From Bacteroidales bacterium (lineage in GTDB: Bacteria; Bacteroidota; Bacteroidia; Bacteroidales; UBA7960): DNA of 44,126 bases. Location: NCBI GenBank assembly GCA_003560165.1, contig PWJC01000041.1:1-44126 (forward strand), read 5' to 3'. Positions 17,475-28,317 of the stretch are shown here, in pieces (positions within the stretch are counted from its first letter, which is position 1; the number at the start of each line of letters is the position of its first letter). The notes beneath the pieces are model-generated. The model made no database searches. It was not told where the DNA came from and worked only from the letters and a program-made list of their open reading frames with translations. The position numbers and the translations under genes were made by a program.

Positions 17475-19943
17475 ATGCAGATACACAGCTCACTCATCAA
17501 AGGTGTTTTTATTGCACTGCTTGGGGCCATTCTCAGCACAACGGCCGTTGCGGGCAACCAAAGGCGGGTCATTGAAGCGGTCCGTACCTCAACACCCCCC
17601 CTTATAGACGGCAGCCTGGAGGAAGCTGTGTGGCAAAAGGCCCCCCTTGCCGGCGATTTCCATCAGTACGAACCCCACAACGACCGACGGGCCAGCCTGC
17701 AAACCGATGTAAGGGTGCTTTATGACGACTACGCCATCTACATAGGGGTGAAAATGCTGGACCACAGCCCCGACAGCGTATTGCAGGAGATGGGGCTGCG
17801 CAACTCGGGGAACAGCCTCAACGCCGACCGCTTTTACCTGGACATCAATCCATTTAACGACGGCATCAATGGCTTTCGTTTCCAGGTATCGGCCTCGGGG
17901 GTGCAGACCGACGCCAATATGTCGGGCAACAACAGCGGCCGGGGCGATGCAAACTGGAACGCTGTATGGAAAAGCGCCGTGAGCCTCACCGAAAACGGCT
18001 GGGTGGTGGAAATGGCCATTCCTTATTCGGCCCTGAGGTTCCCAAACGGCAGCAGCCAGGAATGGGGCATTAATTTCTGGCGTGAGATCCGCCGTACCAG
18101 GGAAACCTCAAGCTGGAACCCGGTGAACCGCCGTTTGGGCGATCCCCTGGCCCAAATGGGCATACTGGAGGGTATCAAGGGGGTAGAGCCTCCCGTCAGG
18201 CTGGCCTTTTATCCCTATTTGTCAAACTACGTTGAAAATAACGGCTTTGAACCCGGCTGGGCAAATAACTTCAACGGGGGCATGGATGTAAAATACGGGA
18301 TCAGCCCAAGCTTTACCATGGACATGACATTGATCCCCGACTTCGGACAGGTACAGTCGGACGCCATGGTGCTGAACCTTTCGCCCTACGAGGTAAAATA
18401 CGACGAGAACCGCCAGTTTTTTACCGAGGGCACCGAACTTTTCGGAAAGGCCGACCTTTTCTATTCGCGTCGTCTGGGAGGCAGGCCCAGGGGGTATGCA
18501 AAGGCCCGGCAGGCACTTCAGGAACACGAGTTCATTTTGGAAAACCCCCTGGAAACGCGGATGATCAATGCCACCAAGCTTTCGGGACGAACCGGCTCCG
18601 GGCTGGGCCTTGGCTTCTTCAATGCCATGACCGCCGCAAGCCAGGCCATGCTGCTGGATACCCTTAGCGGAGAACAACGCCAGCTGACCACACAACCGTT
18701 TACCAACTATAACCTGGTGGTGATTGACCAAAGCATGCGCAACAACTCCTTTTTGAGCCTGGTCAACACCAATGTGGCAGGTTCTGCCGGGGGCTATACG
18801 GCCAATGTAACAGGCACCGAGTTCCGTTTTATGGACTCCAGCATGATGTACCGCATCAGTGGATCGGGAGCCCTGAGCCAGCAATACTTATCGGACCGGG
18901 AAAATATTTACGGATACAAATACGAGCTGCGGGCGGGTAAGTTCGGGGGAACCTGGCAGTACAACCTTCACCGCAGCCTGATCAGCGACACCTACGACCA
19001 GAACGACATGGGCTTTCTGAGGAGGAACAACCGCATCAGCGACGGGCTTTCCCTCAGCCACAACCTTTTTGAACCTTTCTGGAGGTTCTGGTCGGTAACC
19101 AACACCATCAGCCTCACCCACCACCGCCTGGCTGAGCCGGACACTTTCACCAACCTGGAGTTGCAGTACAGGTTGCGCATACTCTTCGACACCCGTTTTC
19201 ACGTCAGCCTGCGGTCTGCGTTCCAGCCCAGGGGGGAGCGGGATTATTTCGAACCGAGGGTGGCCGGCAGGTTCTATGAAACCGGCGAAGCCTGGGACAT
19301 CAACCTGACCTACTCTTCCGATTACCGCAAACGGCTGTATGTAGACGGGGAGTTCAGCTACGGCAAAAAACAGACCCATGGCACCCGCGAAGACCACGGT
19401 TTTAAACTGGAACCCACCTACCGGGTCAGCGACCGCATGAACATGTCCTATGGTTTTCAGTACAACAAAAGGAGAAACGATATCGGCTATACAGGCCACA
19501 GCCATCCCGACTCTGTTTTTTTCGGGCGCCGCCATTCGCCCACCCTCATCAATACCTACCGGACCACCTATATTTTCAGCAACAAGCTGTCGCTCGACTT
19601 CAACCTCAGGCATTACTGGTCGCGGGTCGGGTACGACGGACAATATTATCTGCTGGGGCAGGATGGCCTCCCCAAACCCCTTTCGGCCGATCTGGGAATT
19701 GCCGACATCAACTACAATGCCTTTACCATCGACATGCTGTTCACCTGGCAGTTTGCGCCGGGCAGCCAGATGACGGTAGCCTGGAAGAATGCCATCGACT
19801 CCAGGCAAAACATCCTGCATCCGGCATACCTCGACAATCTGCGCGATATCCTCAGCCAACCCCAGATCAACAGCCTCTCAATCAGGTTTCTTTATTATCT
19901 GGACTACCAACAGCTAAGAACCTCCGGGCGTCGCATTGGCTGA
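17475..19943 (+). CDS. DUF5916 / CBM9-like domain outer-membrane protein
   Basis: N-terminal CBM9-like region (PLIDGSLEEAVWQKAPLAGDFHQYEP), FYLDINPFNDGINGFRFQVSASGVQTD, WGINFWREIRRTRE, barrel-like C-terminus. Confidence 0.87.
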   Translation: MQIHSSLIKGVFIALLGAILSTTAVAGNQRRVIEAVRTSTPPLIDGSLEEAVWQKAPLAGDFHQYEPHNDRRASLQTDVRVLYDDYAIYIGVKMLDHSPDSVLQEMGLRNSGNSLNADRFYLDINPFNDGINGFRFQVSASGVQTDANMSGNNSGRGDANWNAVWKSAVSLTENGWVVEMAIPYSALRFPNGSSQEWGINFWREIRRTRETSSWNPVNRRLGDPLAQMGILEGIKGVEPPVRLAFYPYLSNYVENNGFEPGWANNFNGGMDVKYGISPSFTMDMTLIPDFGQVQSDAMVLNLSPYEVKYDENRQFFTEGTELFGKADLFYSRRLGGRPRGYAKARQALQEHEFILENPLETRMINATKLSGRTGSGLGLGFFNAMTAASQAMLLDTLSGEQRQLTTQPFTNYNLVVIDQSMRNNSFLSLVNTNVAGSAGGYTANVTGTEFRFMDSSMMYRISGSGALSQQYLSDRENIYGYKYELRAGKFGGTWQYNLHRSLISDTYDQNDMGFLRRNNRISDGLSLSHNLFEPFWRFWSVTNTISLTHHRLAEPDTFTNLELQYRLRILFDTRFHVSLRSAFQPRGERDYFEPRVAGRFYETGEAWDINLTYSSDYRKRLYVDGEFSYGKKQTHGTREDHGFKLEPTYRVSDRMNMSYGFQYNKRRNDIGYTGHSHPDSVFFGRRHSPTLINTYRTTYIFSNKLSLDFNLRHYWSRVGYDGQYYLLGQDGLPKPLSADLGIADINYNAFTIDMLFTWQFAPGSQMTVAWKNAIDSRQNILHPAYLDNLRDILSQPQINSLSIRFLYYLDYQQLRTSGRRIG

Positions 19944-19966
19944 ATCAGCCGCAAAACCGGATGGTT

Positions 19967-21823
19967 CTACGGATAGGGCATCCCAAATCTCAGCCCGGCA
20001 AAGCGGAGGTACTTTGTCCGGGCATCCTCTTCAAAAAACACCGTTTCGCCCCGGTACATCCCAAATCCACCAATAACGGCCTGTCCTTCCGACTTTGGCA
20101 AAAGGTTGTATTGCGAAAAATCATAGCCGAAGATATGCTGCTGATGAGGGCTGAGCACCAGCCTGATCTGCAGCAGCCCCTCCTGGAGTTGCAGGATGGC
20201 GCGTTCGTAGATCACATCTTCGATGCGGGTGTCCACATCCGTCAGCTCATAGGTGCCGAGCATAGAAAACACATCGGGGGGCAGGTGGTACCGGCCGCTG
20301 ACATCGATGCCGGCAGGATAGACATATCCACCCTGATCCACCATCAGCACCTTCTGGTCTTCCAGACGGCTCACGTTGATGCGGTAACGCTCGCCCAGCG
20401 AAAACCATCCGTCGGCATGATAAGCGGTCTGTAAGGTCTGCCCCCCCGTGGTCACCACCGCATGCCCTTCCAGGGGATACACCCGCAAGAGGTCGGTCTG
20501 CATCAGGTATTGTCCCCTGATGCGCTCGATGTCTTCCCTGGCGGGCTCTACCAGGGGTGGCCAGGCGGGGGGCAGGGGAACCGGGAACACCTTGCCCGTT
20601 TGTTCCTGAATGGCGGTCATCAGTATCATGCGTGCCATTTCCTCGAGGGTTTCCATTACACCGCCGGTATTGCATATCAATACCACCCCCATTCGGTGTT
20701 CGGGCACCACGGCCATTACTGCATTGTAATGCATGGTATTGCCTATCTGGTAAGCGTACTGGCCCTTCATCGGCGATGGATGGTCTTCCAGAATCCAGCT
20801 CCATCCCGACTGAAAGCTCTCATCAAGGGCTTTTTCTGTTTTCTGGTCGGTCAGCATGGAGCGGACCAGCTCTGCGGGTACCCTGGGGGCGGTTTGCCCC
20901 ACCTTCAATACCCAGTCGAGCAAGCCCAACATGTCGTGGGCAGTGGAAAAAAAACCCCCGCTGGAAGTCAGCATCGAAGGGAATTCGGACTGGGGATGGT
21001 CGAATTCCCGGATGTAGGGAAGGGCCAGCCCCGGGATATCCTCCTGATGTGCGAAAAAACCGCTGTCTGCCATACCCAGAGGGCCGAGCAGCTGCTGCTG
21101 AACATAAGCCGGGTAATCCATGCCCGTGACCGATTCGATCACCAGGCCAAGCAATTCGTAGCCCAGGTTCGAATACACATACTTTACCTCCGGAGGATAG
21201 GCCACATACTGCGAAGACAAATGGGTCAGCAAATCGGGTCGCTGTGCCGGATCGATGGTCAACAGGCCCTTGTAGAGATCCCTGGGCAATCCGCTGTAAT
21301 GGTTCAGCAGGTGGCGGATGCGAATGGGGGAGTCGTCGCGGTAGCGGCTATGAATGCTGAAATCCGGGAGGTAATCTGTCAGGGGGTCGTCCAGGCCGAT
21401 CCTTCCCTGCCCGGCCAGATCCATAACGGCTGCCGATGTCAGTATCTTGGTCAGGGAAGCCACAGGGTAGAGGGTATACTGGCTTGCCCTTGCCTGCTGT
21501 TCCACGTCTGCATAACCGAATCCGGTTGCCCACCGCGAACCGCCGGGTCCGGCAATGCCTATAGAAAGGCCTTTGATGTTTTCCAGTTTCACCATGCGGT
21601 CAACAAAGACCATGATGCGGCTTTCGAAAGAGGGGGTGATTTCGGTGCTCACAGCCGGCAGCGGCAACATCAGCAAGAGCAGCAGCAGGATCACGGGGGC
21701 CGCCGCCAGGGCTTTGCCCTGGTGCAGGGCGGGAGGCCCTGCCTGCCCCTGTTGCGCATTACGAAACCCTCTGAAAAACCGTCCTTGCACCATTGTGTCC
21801 TGATTTATCCGGAAAACCGCCAT
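19967..21823 (-). CDS. Serine hydrolase (beta-lactamase/PBP class C family), exported
   Basis: YPVASLTKILTSAAVM (SxxK), YSNLGYELLG (YxN) and a C-terminal extension. Confidence 0.88.
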   Translation of the reverse strand: MAVFRINQDTMVQGRFFRGFRNAQQGQAGPPALHQGKALAAAPVILLLLLLMLPLPAVSTEITPSFESRIMVFVDRMVKLENIKGLSIGIAGPGGSRWATGFGYADVEQQARASQYTLYPVASLTKILTSAAVMDLAGQGRIGLDDPLTDYLPDFSIHSRYRDDSPIRIRHLLNHYSGLPRDLYKGLLTIDPAQRPDLLTHLSSQYVAYPPEVKYVYSNLGYELLGLVIESVTGMDYPAYVQQQLLGPLGMADSGFFAHQEDIPGLALPYIREFDHPQSEFPSMLTSSGGFFSTAHDMLGLLDWVLKVGQTAPRVPAELVRSMLTDQKTEKALDESFQSGWSWILEDHPSPMKGQYAYQIGNTMHYNAVMAVVPEHRMGVVLICNTGGVMETLEEMARMILMTAIQEQTGKVFPVPLPPAWPPLVEPAREDIERIRGQYLMQTDLLRVYPLEGHAVVTTGGQTLQTAYHADGWFSLGERYRINVSRLEDQKVLMVDQGGYVYPAGIDVSGRYHLPPDVFSMLGTYELTDVDTRIEDVIYERAILQLQEGLLQIRLVLSPHQQHIFGYDFSQYNLLPKSEGQAVIGGFGMYRGETVFFEEDARTKYLRFAGLRFGMPYP

Positions 21824-21908
21824 GAACCACCTTTCCGGGGATTAAATTTTCGGTTTTGAATTTACGAACTTTGATGGCAATAAACAAACAATGCGTAACT
21901 TTATCGGC

Positions 21909-22529
21909 ATGAATCGCCGCAGTGTCATCTCCATCCTTTTGTTCTTTAAAATCCTCCTGATTGTCATGATCGTAAATCATCAGCTATCGCCAAAACCCGG
22001 GGCAGAAACCCTGCTGGAAACCATCCACGGCCGCAGCTCCGTCAGGGCCTACACCCCGCAGCAGGTCAGCGCACAGCAAGTAGAAAACCTGTTGCGGGCC
22101 GCCATGGCGGCACCCTCTTCGAGGAACATCCAGCCCTGGGAGTTTTACGTGGTCAGCGACCCTGAAATACTGAACGCACTCTCCCAAAGCCTGCCCTATG
22201 CCGCCATGGCGGCCGGGGCACCCCTGGCCATTGTCATCTGCGGGGACACCCAAAAGGGGCAACCCAATCAGGAGCAACAAATGAACTGGGTCATGGACTG
22301 CTCGGCTGCCTCCCAAAACCTGCTGCTGGCAGCCCATGCCATGGGTCTGGGGGCGGTATGGACCGGCATATACCCTTACCGCGAACGCATCGAAACAGTA
22401 AGGGGAGCCCTCGACATCCCCCCTCACCTGGTCCCCCTGAACCTGATCCCTGTCGGCTACCCCCTCGACCCTCCTGCGCCCAAAGACAAATGGGATGAGA
22501 AAAAGGTACATTATATCGGTGGGCCTTAA
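21909..22529 (+). CDS. Nitroreductase family protein with N-terminal hydrophobic segment
   Basis: IHGRSSVRAYTPQQVSAQQVENLLRAAMAAPSSRNIQPWEFYVV and GLGAVWTGIYP motifs; the ORF start at 21891 or MNRR start at 21909 adds a roughly 25-aa hydrophobic stretch. Confidence 0.85.
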   Translation: MNRRSVISILLFFKILLIVMIVNHQLSPKPGAETLLETIHGRSSVRAYTPQQVSAQQVENLLRAAMAAPSSRNIQPWEFYVVSDPEILNALSQSLPYAAMAAGAPLAIVICGDTQKGQPNQEQQMNWVMDCSAASQNLLLAAHAMGLGAVWTGIYPYRERIETVRGALDIPPHLVPLNLIPVGYPLDPPAPKDKWDEKKVHYIGGP

Positions 22530-22554
22530 ATGGGTGAACTATTCTTACACAATA

Positions 22555-22586
22555 TTTGTCAGAATAAAAAAACATTTGTACTTTTG
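22555..22586 (+). promoter_or_regulatory. Bacteroidetes-type promoter upstream of rpsO
   Basis: TTTG (22555-22558) - N20 - TACTTTTG (22579-22586). Confidence 0.7.
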
Positions 22587-22641
22587 CAGGCCTGTAAATA
22601 CCCTTAACATATCCAGCACAGAAATCAAATCATTTTATCCC

Positions 22642-22911
22642 ATGTATTTAAATCCCGAAATCAAGAAAGACATTTTCGCCCGTCACGGTGGGTCGGAAAC
22701 CAACACCGGCTCTCCGGAAAGTCAGATCGCGCTGTTTACACACCGGATCGCTCACCTGACCGGACATCTGAAAAAGAACAAGAAAGACAAACACACCCAA
22801 CGATCGTTGATATTGTTGGTGGGAAAACGCAGAAAAAAACTCAACTACCTGAAAAATAAAGATATTGAACGTTACCGGGCCATCATTTCGAAGCTGAAGC
22901 TCAGAAAATAA
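22642..22911 (+). CDS. rpsO: 30S ribosomal protein S15
   Basis: 89 aa MYLNPEIKKDIFARHGGSETNTGSPESQIALFTHRIAHLTGHLKKNKKDKHTQRSLILLVGKRRKKLNYLKNKDIERYRAIISKLKLRK. ORF track start is too far upstream. Confidence 0.98.
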   Translation: MYLNPEIKKDIFARHGGSETNTGSPESQIALFTHRIAHLTGHLKKNKKDKHTQRSLILLVGKRRKKLNYLKNKDIERYRAIISKLKLRK

Positions 22912-22922
22912 GCCCTCATGGT

Positions 22923-22961
22923 AAAAAAGCAGGCAATTAAACATTAATTGCCTGCTTTTTT
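22923..22961 (+). terminator. Terminator-like hairpin between rpsO and pnp
   Basis: AAAAAAGCAGGCAATTAA-ACA-TTAATTGCCTGCTTTTTT, perfect 18-bp stem with U tract. Confidence 0.85.
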
Positions 22962-23021
22962 ATCAAACGCCGTCTAGTCAATACAGGAAAATCAAGAAGA
23001 GTCACAGAAAAAGAAAAGAAG

Positions 23022-25163
23022 ATGAACAAAGACATTGGAATCAGGAAAACGATCGACCTCGGCGATGGCCGGGTCATTACACTGGAAACCGGCAAACTGG
23101 CCAGGCAGGCAGATGGTTCGGTGGTGGTAAGCCACGGCGATACCATGCTGCTGGCCACCGTGGTTGCCAGATCGGAAATAAAGGAAGGTCAGTCGTTTTT
23201 GCCCCTTTCGGTCGACTACCAGGAAAAATATGCAGCGGCCGGGCGTTTCCCCGGCGGTTTTTTCAAGCGCGAAGCACGCCCCTCAGAACACGAAATTCTG
23301 ATCTCACGCCTGGTGGACAGGGCATTGCGCCCCATGTTCCCCGATTATTACCAGGCTGAGACTCAGGTGCTGATCTCACTGATATCGGCCGGCAAGGACA
23401 TCCTGCCCGACGCCCTGGCCGGCCTGGCAGCATCTGCGGCCATTACCGTATCGGATATTCCGTTCAACGGCCCGATCTCGGAGGTGCGCATCGCCCGTAT
23501 CGAAGGGGAGTTCGTGATCAACCCCACCATTTCCGACCTTGAATCGGCCGACATCGACCTGATCGTGGCCGGGACCCTCGATAACATCGTCATGGTCGAG
23601 GGCGAAATGAAAGAAGTAGCCGAAAAAGAGATGCTCGAAGGCATCAAAAAGGCCCACGAAGTGATACGGATCCAATGCCAGGCCCAGCTCGATCTGGCGG
23701 CAGAGGTATCCGGGTCGAGCCCCAAACGCGAATACCCTCCCCTGGAGGCCGACCAGGAATTGCTGCAGCGCATGGAGCAGGAACTCTACGACAGCCTGTA
23801 CGAACTCACCCGCAAGACCATTGTCAACAAGCAGGAGCGCAGGGATGCCTACGATGCCATCCGTGAGGGCTTCCTGGAAAGTCTCGGCGAAGCCGAACGG
23901 GAAGAGAAAGAAGGACTGGTCAAAAGTTATTTCAAAGACATTCAGAAGAAGGCCATCCGCAATTTCGTGCTCGATGAGCGCACACGGATCGACGGACGCA
24001 GTCCCGAAGAGATCCGTCCTATCTGGTCGGAGGTCGATTACCTGCCCGCTGCACATGGTTCGGCCGTTTTTACCCGCGGAGAGACCCAGTCGCTGACCAC
24101 GGTGACCCTGGGCACTAAACTCGACGAGCAGACCATTGACGGGGCTGTGATCGAAGGGCGCAGCAAATTTATGCTCCACTACAATTTCCCGCCTTTTTCT
24201 ACTGGAGAGGTAAAAATGATGCGCTTTACCAGCCGCCGCGAAATCGGACACGGAAACCTTGCCCTGCGGGCCCTCAAACCGGTTCTTCCTAATGGAGCGG
24301 AAAATCCGTATACCATCCGGGTGGTTTCCGACATCCTCGAATCAAACGGCTCCTCTTCCATGGCCACCGTATGTGCCGGCACCCTGGCCCTGCTCGACGC
24401 AGGCGTCAAAATATCCAGGCCGGTTTCAGGAATTGCCATGGGCCTCATCGCCGACCCTGAATCGGGCAAGTACGCCGTACTGTCCGACATCCTGGGCGAC
24501 GAAGACCACCTTGGCGATATGGACTTTAAGGTTACCGGCACCAAAAAGGGCATCACCGCCTGCCAGATGGACATCAAGATCGAAGGCCTCAGCTTCGACA
24601 TACTGGAGGAAGCCCTCAACCAGGCCAGGGAAGGCCGGCTGCATATTCTGGACGAAATGAGCAAGACCATTTCCGAGTCCAGGCCGGAATACAAGCCCCA
24701 TGTGCCCCGAATTGTCAAGCTGACCGTGCCCAAAGAATTCATCGGCGCCATCATCGGCCCCGGCGGCAAGGTGATACAGGAATTGCAAAAAGAAAGTGGC
24801 AGCACCATCGTCATCGAAGAAGTGGGCGAATACGGGGTGGTTGACATCGTGTCGGAAAACAAGGCCTCCATCGATTATGTTGTCGAACGCATCAAAGGCA
24901 TCATCGCGGTACCCGAAATTGGGGAAGTATACAAGGGCAAGATCAAGAGCATTGTTTCTTTTGGCATGTTCGTGGAGATCATTCCCGGGAAGGAAGGGCT
25001 GCTGCACATCAGCGAGATAGAGTGGAGAAGGCTGGAGAAAGTGGAAGACAGCGGGTTCAGCGCCGGCGACGAGATCGAGGTGAAATTGCTGGACGTAGAC
25101 AAAAAAACAGGAAAGCTGAAATTGTCGCGCAAGGCACTGCTGCCCCGTCCGGAACGAAAATAA
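23022..25163 (+). CDS. pnp: Polyribonucleotide nucleotidyltransferase
   Basis: Two RNase PH domains, KH ([28 protein letters not shown]) and S1 ([30 protein letters not shown]) domains. Confidence 0.98.
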   Translation: MNKDIGIRKTIDLGDGRVITLETGKLARQADGSVVVSHGDTMLLATVVARSEIKEGQSFLPLSVDYQEKYAAAGRFPGGFFKREARPSEHEILISRLVDRALRPMFPDYYQAETQVLISLISAGKDILPDALAGLAASAAITVSDIPFNGPISEVRIARIEGEFVINPTISDLESADIDLIVAGTLDNIVMVEGEMKEVAEKEMLEGIKKAHEVIRIQCQAQLDLAAEVSGSSPKREYPPLEADQELLQRMEQELYDSLYELTRKTIVNKQERRDAYDAIREGFLESLGEAEREEKEGLVKSYFKDIQKKAIRNFVLDERTRIDGRSPEEIRPIWSEVDYLPAAHGSAVFTRGETQSLTTVTLGTKLDEQTIDGAVIEGRSKFMLHYNFPPFSTGEVKMMRFTSRREIGHGNLALRALKPVLPNGAENPYTIRVVSDILESNGSSSMATVCAGTLALLDAGVKISRPVSGIAMGLIADPESGKYAVLSDILGDEDHLGDMDFKVTGTKKGITACQMDIKIEGLSFDILEEALNQAREGRLHILDEMSKTISESRPEYKPHVPRIVKLTVPKEFIGAIIGPGGKVIQELQKESGSTIVIEEVGEYGVVDIVSENKASIDYVVERIKGIIAVPEIGEVYKGKIKSIVSFGMFVEIIPGKEGLLHISEIEWRRLEKVEDSGFSAGDEIEVKLLDVDKKTGKLKLSRKALLPRPERK

Positions 25164-25250
25164 TTCCATGTATTGTTCGCTTTCATGCAACCCCTCAGCG
25201 GGCTCTTGCGTATCATGAAACAGGCCAGTGTCCTTTAATCCGGAAAACAG

Positions 25251-26114
25251 ATGCGGCAACTCAAGATCATCAAACAGGTAACCAACCGCGACACGGCGTC
25301 GCTGGACAAATACCTGCAGGAGATTGCCAAGGTTGGTCTGATCTCCGCAGAGGAAGAGGTTCAGCTGGCCCAGCGGATCAAAAAAGGCGACAAGGAGGCC
25401 CTGGAAAAACTCACCAAGGCCAATCTCCGCTTTGTGGTATCGGTGTCCAAGCAATACCAGAACCAGGGCCTCAGCCTCCCCGACCTGATTAACGAAGGCA
25501 ATCTGGGGCTGATGAAAGCCGCTGAACGTTTTGATGAAACCCGGGGGTTCAAATTCATTTCCTATGCCGTGTGGTGGATCAGGCAGTCCATTTTGCAGGC
25601 ACTGGCCGAGCAGGCAAGGATCGTCAGGCTGCCCCTGAACAAGATCGGTACCATCAACAAGATCAACAAGGCCTACAGCGAGCTGGAACAAAAACACGAA
25701 CGGGAGCCTGACGCAGCCGAGATCGCCGAATTGCTCAACCTGCCCCTGGAAGAGGTCAGAGAGTCGCTAAAACACAGCGGACGGCATGTTTCGATCGACG
25801 CCCCCATTCTGGATGGAGAGGAATCCGATATGTACGAGGTCTTGCAAAACGATGAGAGCAACACCCCGGAAAACAACCTTCTGTACGATTCGCTCAAAAA
25901 CGAGATCGAGCGCACCATTGCCACCCTGCCCGACCGGGAAGCCGATGTCATCAGGTATTACTTTGGCCTGAACGGGATGCAGCCCCATACCCTGGAAGAG
26001 ATCGGGGAAAAACTGGGACTGACCAGGGAGAGGGCAAGACAGATCAAGGAAAGGGGGCTCAGGCATCTGAAACAAACCTCAAAATCCAAAATTCTGAAAA
26101 CTTACCTGGGATAA
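25251..26114 (+). CDS. RpoD/SigA-type sigma-70 factor (paralog 1, downstream of pnp)
   Basis: [43 protein letters not shown], sigma region 2 [31 protein letters not shown], region 4 [18 protein letters not shown]. Confidence 0.95.
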   Translation: MRQLKIIKQVTNRDTASLDKYLQEIAKVGLISAEEEVQLAQRIKKGDKEALEKLTKANLRFVVSVSKQYQNQGLSLPDLINEGNLGLMKAAERFDETRGFKFISYAVWWIRQSILQALAEQARIVRLPLNKIGTINKINKAYSELEQKHEREPDAAEIAELLNLPLEEVRESLKHSGRHVSIDAPILDGEESDMYEVLQNDESNTPENNLLYDSLKNEIERTIATLPDREADVIRYYFGLNGMQPHTLEEIGEKLGLTRERARQIKERGLRHLKQTSKSKILKTYLG

Positions 26115-26156
26115 GGGCTGGCTTCTTCAGCACCCGCCCGGCCAAGAGAAGAACCC

Positions 26157-26813
26157 ATGGAACACCTGGTAGCCCCTTCCTTGTTATCGGCCAATTTCCT
26201 CCGGCTCGAAGAGGAGGTGCAGATGGTCAACCGGAGCAGGGCCGATCTCTTCCACGTGGATGTGATGGACGGACATTTCGTACCCAACATCTCCTTTGGC
26301 TTTTCCATCATCAGGCAGATCAAGTCGGTGGCCCGCAAGCCACTGGATGTACACCTGATGATCAGCAAGCCCGACGATTACCTGGAGGCTTTCAGGGATG
26401 CCGGCGCCAACTGGCTTAGTGTGCATTACGAAACCTGCGCCCACCTCCATCGAAGCATATCGCAGATCAAAAAACTGGGCATGAAGGCCGGGGCAGTGAT
26501 CAATCCCCACAACAACGTGGAGCTGCTCAGGGGCATATTGCCCGACCTGGACTATGTGCTGCTGATGTCGGTGAATCCCGGTTTCGGCGGTCAGGATTTT
26601 ATCCCCGCTACCTATGGTCGCATAAAGGAGCTTGCCTTGATGCGGGATGAACTCAATCCGGAACTCCTGATCGAGGTAGACGGTGGCGTTGGCTTACACA
26701 ATGCTGCGTTGCTGGTGGAGTCAGGGGCCGACGTCCTGGTGGCAGGCAGTGCCGTCTTCCAATCGAAAGACCCTGAACTTGCCATATCAGGGATGAAGGA
26801 CCTGACATCCTGA
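26157..26813 (+). CDS. rpe: Ribulose-phosphate 3-epimerase
   Basis: APSLLSANFLRLEEEV, FHVDVMDGHFVPNISFG, VLLMSVNPGFGGQ, EVDGGV motifs. Confidence 0.97.
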   Translation: MEHLVAPSLLSANFLRLEEEVQMVNRSRADLFHVDVMDGHFVPNISFGFSIIRQIKSVARKPLDVHLMISKPDDYLEAFRDAGANWLSVHYETCAHLHRSISQIKKLGMKAGAVINPHNNVELLRGILPDLDYVLLMSVNPGFGGQDFIPATYGRIKELALMRDELNPELLIEVDGGVGLHNAALLVESGADVLVAGSAVFQSKDPELAISGMKDLTS

Positions 26814-26832
26814 TTCACCCGGACGCCTTCCG

Positions 26833-28032
26833 TTACCCCCGATCGACCGCTGGCGTCCAGTATCCACGGCGATAAGAAACGGCCAATCCCCAGGCCAGCA
26901 GCAGCAGCAGCAGGGCAACCACCCCAAAGGCATGGTAAAGGGAGCTCAGGCTGATCACAGGCTGAAATATGACAGGGGATAAAAACATACCCATAAAAAT
27001 AAAGGCGTTCAGGTATCCCACCAGGGTACCCCGGATATTGGCCGGAGCCAGATTCACCAGCCAGAGGTTGATGTTGGCCATCTGCAACCCGAAGCCAAGC
27101 CCTGAGACCAGTATGCCCGCTATCATCATAAAATAGGAGACGGCCTGGCTGATGACGAAGTAGCCTGCGGCCACCAGCAAATACACCAGGGCCATCAGCA
27201 GCGGGAAGTCGAAGCGGCGCTTGATCCTTGCGTAATTGAATGCCGTGATCATGGCCGTGACATTCATAAAGGCAATGGCAAAGCCCACTTCGGCATTGGA
27301 CACCCCGCCCAGGGCACTGAGCATGAAGGGCATCTGAACGGGAATCATGTAAAAGACAGCAAAGGAAAAAAAGGCCACTGCGTACACCCACCATACCTGC
27401 CGTGGGATCTGCCTGAACAGCAGACGGCCCGGGAGGGTGTGGCCGGGTAAAACCCGGGCCCTGCCGGGTTCATTGACCGAGAACCAGGCCATGATCAAAA
27501 TGATCAGGGCGACCGCATAGATCCAAAAAGGATACCTCCAGTGCACATCGGCAAGCAGCCCTCCCGTGGTAATGAAAACGAGCCCCCCTGTTGAGGCAAA
27601 GGCCGCCTGGTATCCCATCAGCCGGCTGCGTGCCTTGTCCTGGTAATAATCGCCGATCAGGGTAACGATGGAGGTCATCATCGCCCCAACGGCCACACCC
27701 AGCAGGGCCCGGCCCACCAGTATGAGGTAAATGCCCGGCAGCCAGACACCGGTGGTGCCGGCCAGCGCATACAACAGAAAAGAAGCCAGCAGCACTCTGC
27801 GGCGGCCTGAATAATCGACAATGGCCCCGGCAAGGGGAGCCATCAGGGCAATAAACAAGGCCGGCAGGGTCAGAATGAGCTTGCTCAGCAATTCGGCCCT
27901 TGGCAGATGGGCAAATTCACGGCTGATTTCGGGCAGGGCGGGCGCAATGATGGCCCCGGCCATAACCGTTAGCGTACTCCCAAGCAAAAGGGTGGCATTT
28001 CTCAGGCCGACTGTGTTAAAACCTCTGCCCAT
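26833..28032 (-). CDS. MFS transporter
   Basis: Twelve-helix-like hydrophobic profile, MAPLAGAIVDYSGRRRVLL and GRALLGVAVGAMM motifs. Start at 28032 preferred because the predicted -7 box (28057-28064) lies where the ORF-track start would be. Confidence 0.87.
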   Translation of the reverse strand: MGRGFNTVGLRNATLLLGSTLTVMAGAIIAPALPEISREFAHLPRAELLSKLILTLPALFIALMAPLAGAIVDYSGRRRVLLASFLLYALAGTTGVWLPGIYLILVGRALLGVAVGAMMTSIVTLIGDYYQDKARSRLMGYQAAFASTGGLVFITTGGLLADVHWRYPFWIYAVALIILIMAWFSVNEPGRARVLPGHTLPGRLLFRQIPRQVWWVYAVAFFSFAVFYMIPVQMPFMLSALGGVSNAEVGFAIAFMNVTAMITAFNYARIKRRFDFPLLMALVYLLVAAGYFVISQAVSYFMMIAGILVSGLGFGLQMANINLWLVNLAPANIRGTLVGYLNAFIFMGMFLSPVIFQPVISLSSLYHAFGVVALLLLLLAWGLAVSYRRGYWTPAVDRG

Positions 28033-28056
28033 ACCGGGGGTTGCATCAGAAAAGAG

Positions 28057-28064
28057 CAAAGGTA
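28057..28064 (-). promoter_or_regulatory. Candidate -7 box (TACCTTTG) for the MFS gene
   Basis: CAAAGGTA on + strand = TACCTTTG on -, matching TAnnTTTG; no clear -33 TTTG at standard spacing. Confidence 0.45.
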
Positions 28065-28113
28065 TCCATTTTATTACAGAAAGTTTTCTCCATTATTCCT
28101 TTCTCCAAAAGCC

Positions 28114-28147
28114 CCGGGACAAACAACAAGGGGTTGTTTCTTCCCGG
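28114..28147. other. Long hairpin in divergent intergenic region
   Basis: CCGGGA-c-AAACAAC-AAGGG-GTTGTTT-ct-TCCCGG: 6 bp + 7 bp stems separated by a small internal loop. Confidence 0.8.
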
Positions 28148-28317
28148 TAACTGAACCTTTTGCCCTCCGGTTTGTATTATATGCTCCGGAACAGGCAATC
28201 CAACTTTTTAAAAAAATCCATTTACCACAGAAAGAAGATGTTGTCCGGGATCTTATTTTTATTTAATCCGGTTTAATTTTATACCTTCCTTGTCACACCA
28301 CATAAACACATAAAACA

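Noticed and set aside
20462-21859. 465-aa plus-strand ORF opposite the serine hydrolase
   Set aside because: Shadow ORF; the opposite strand has SxxK and YxN motifs.
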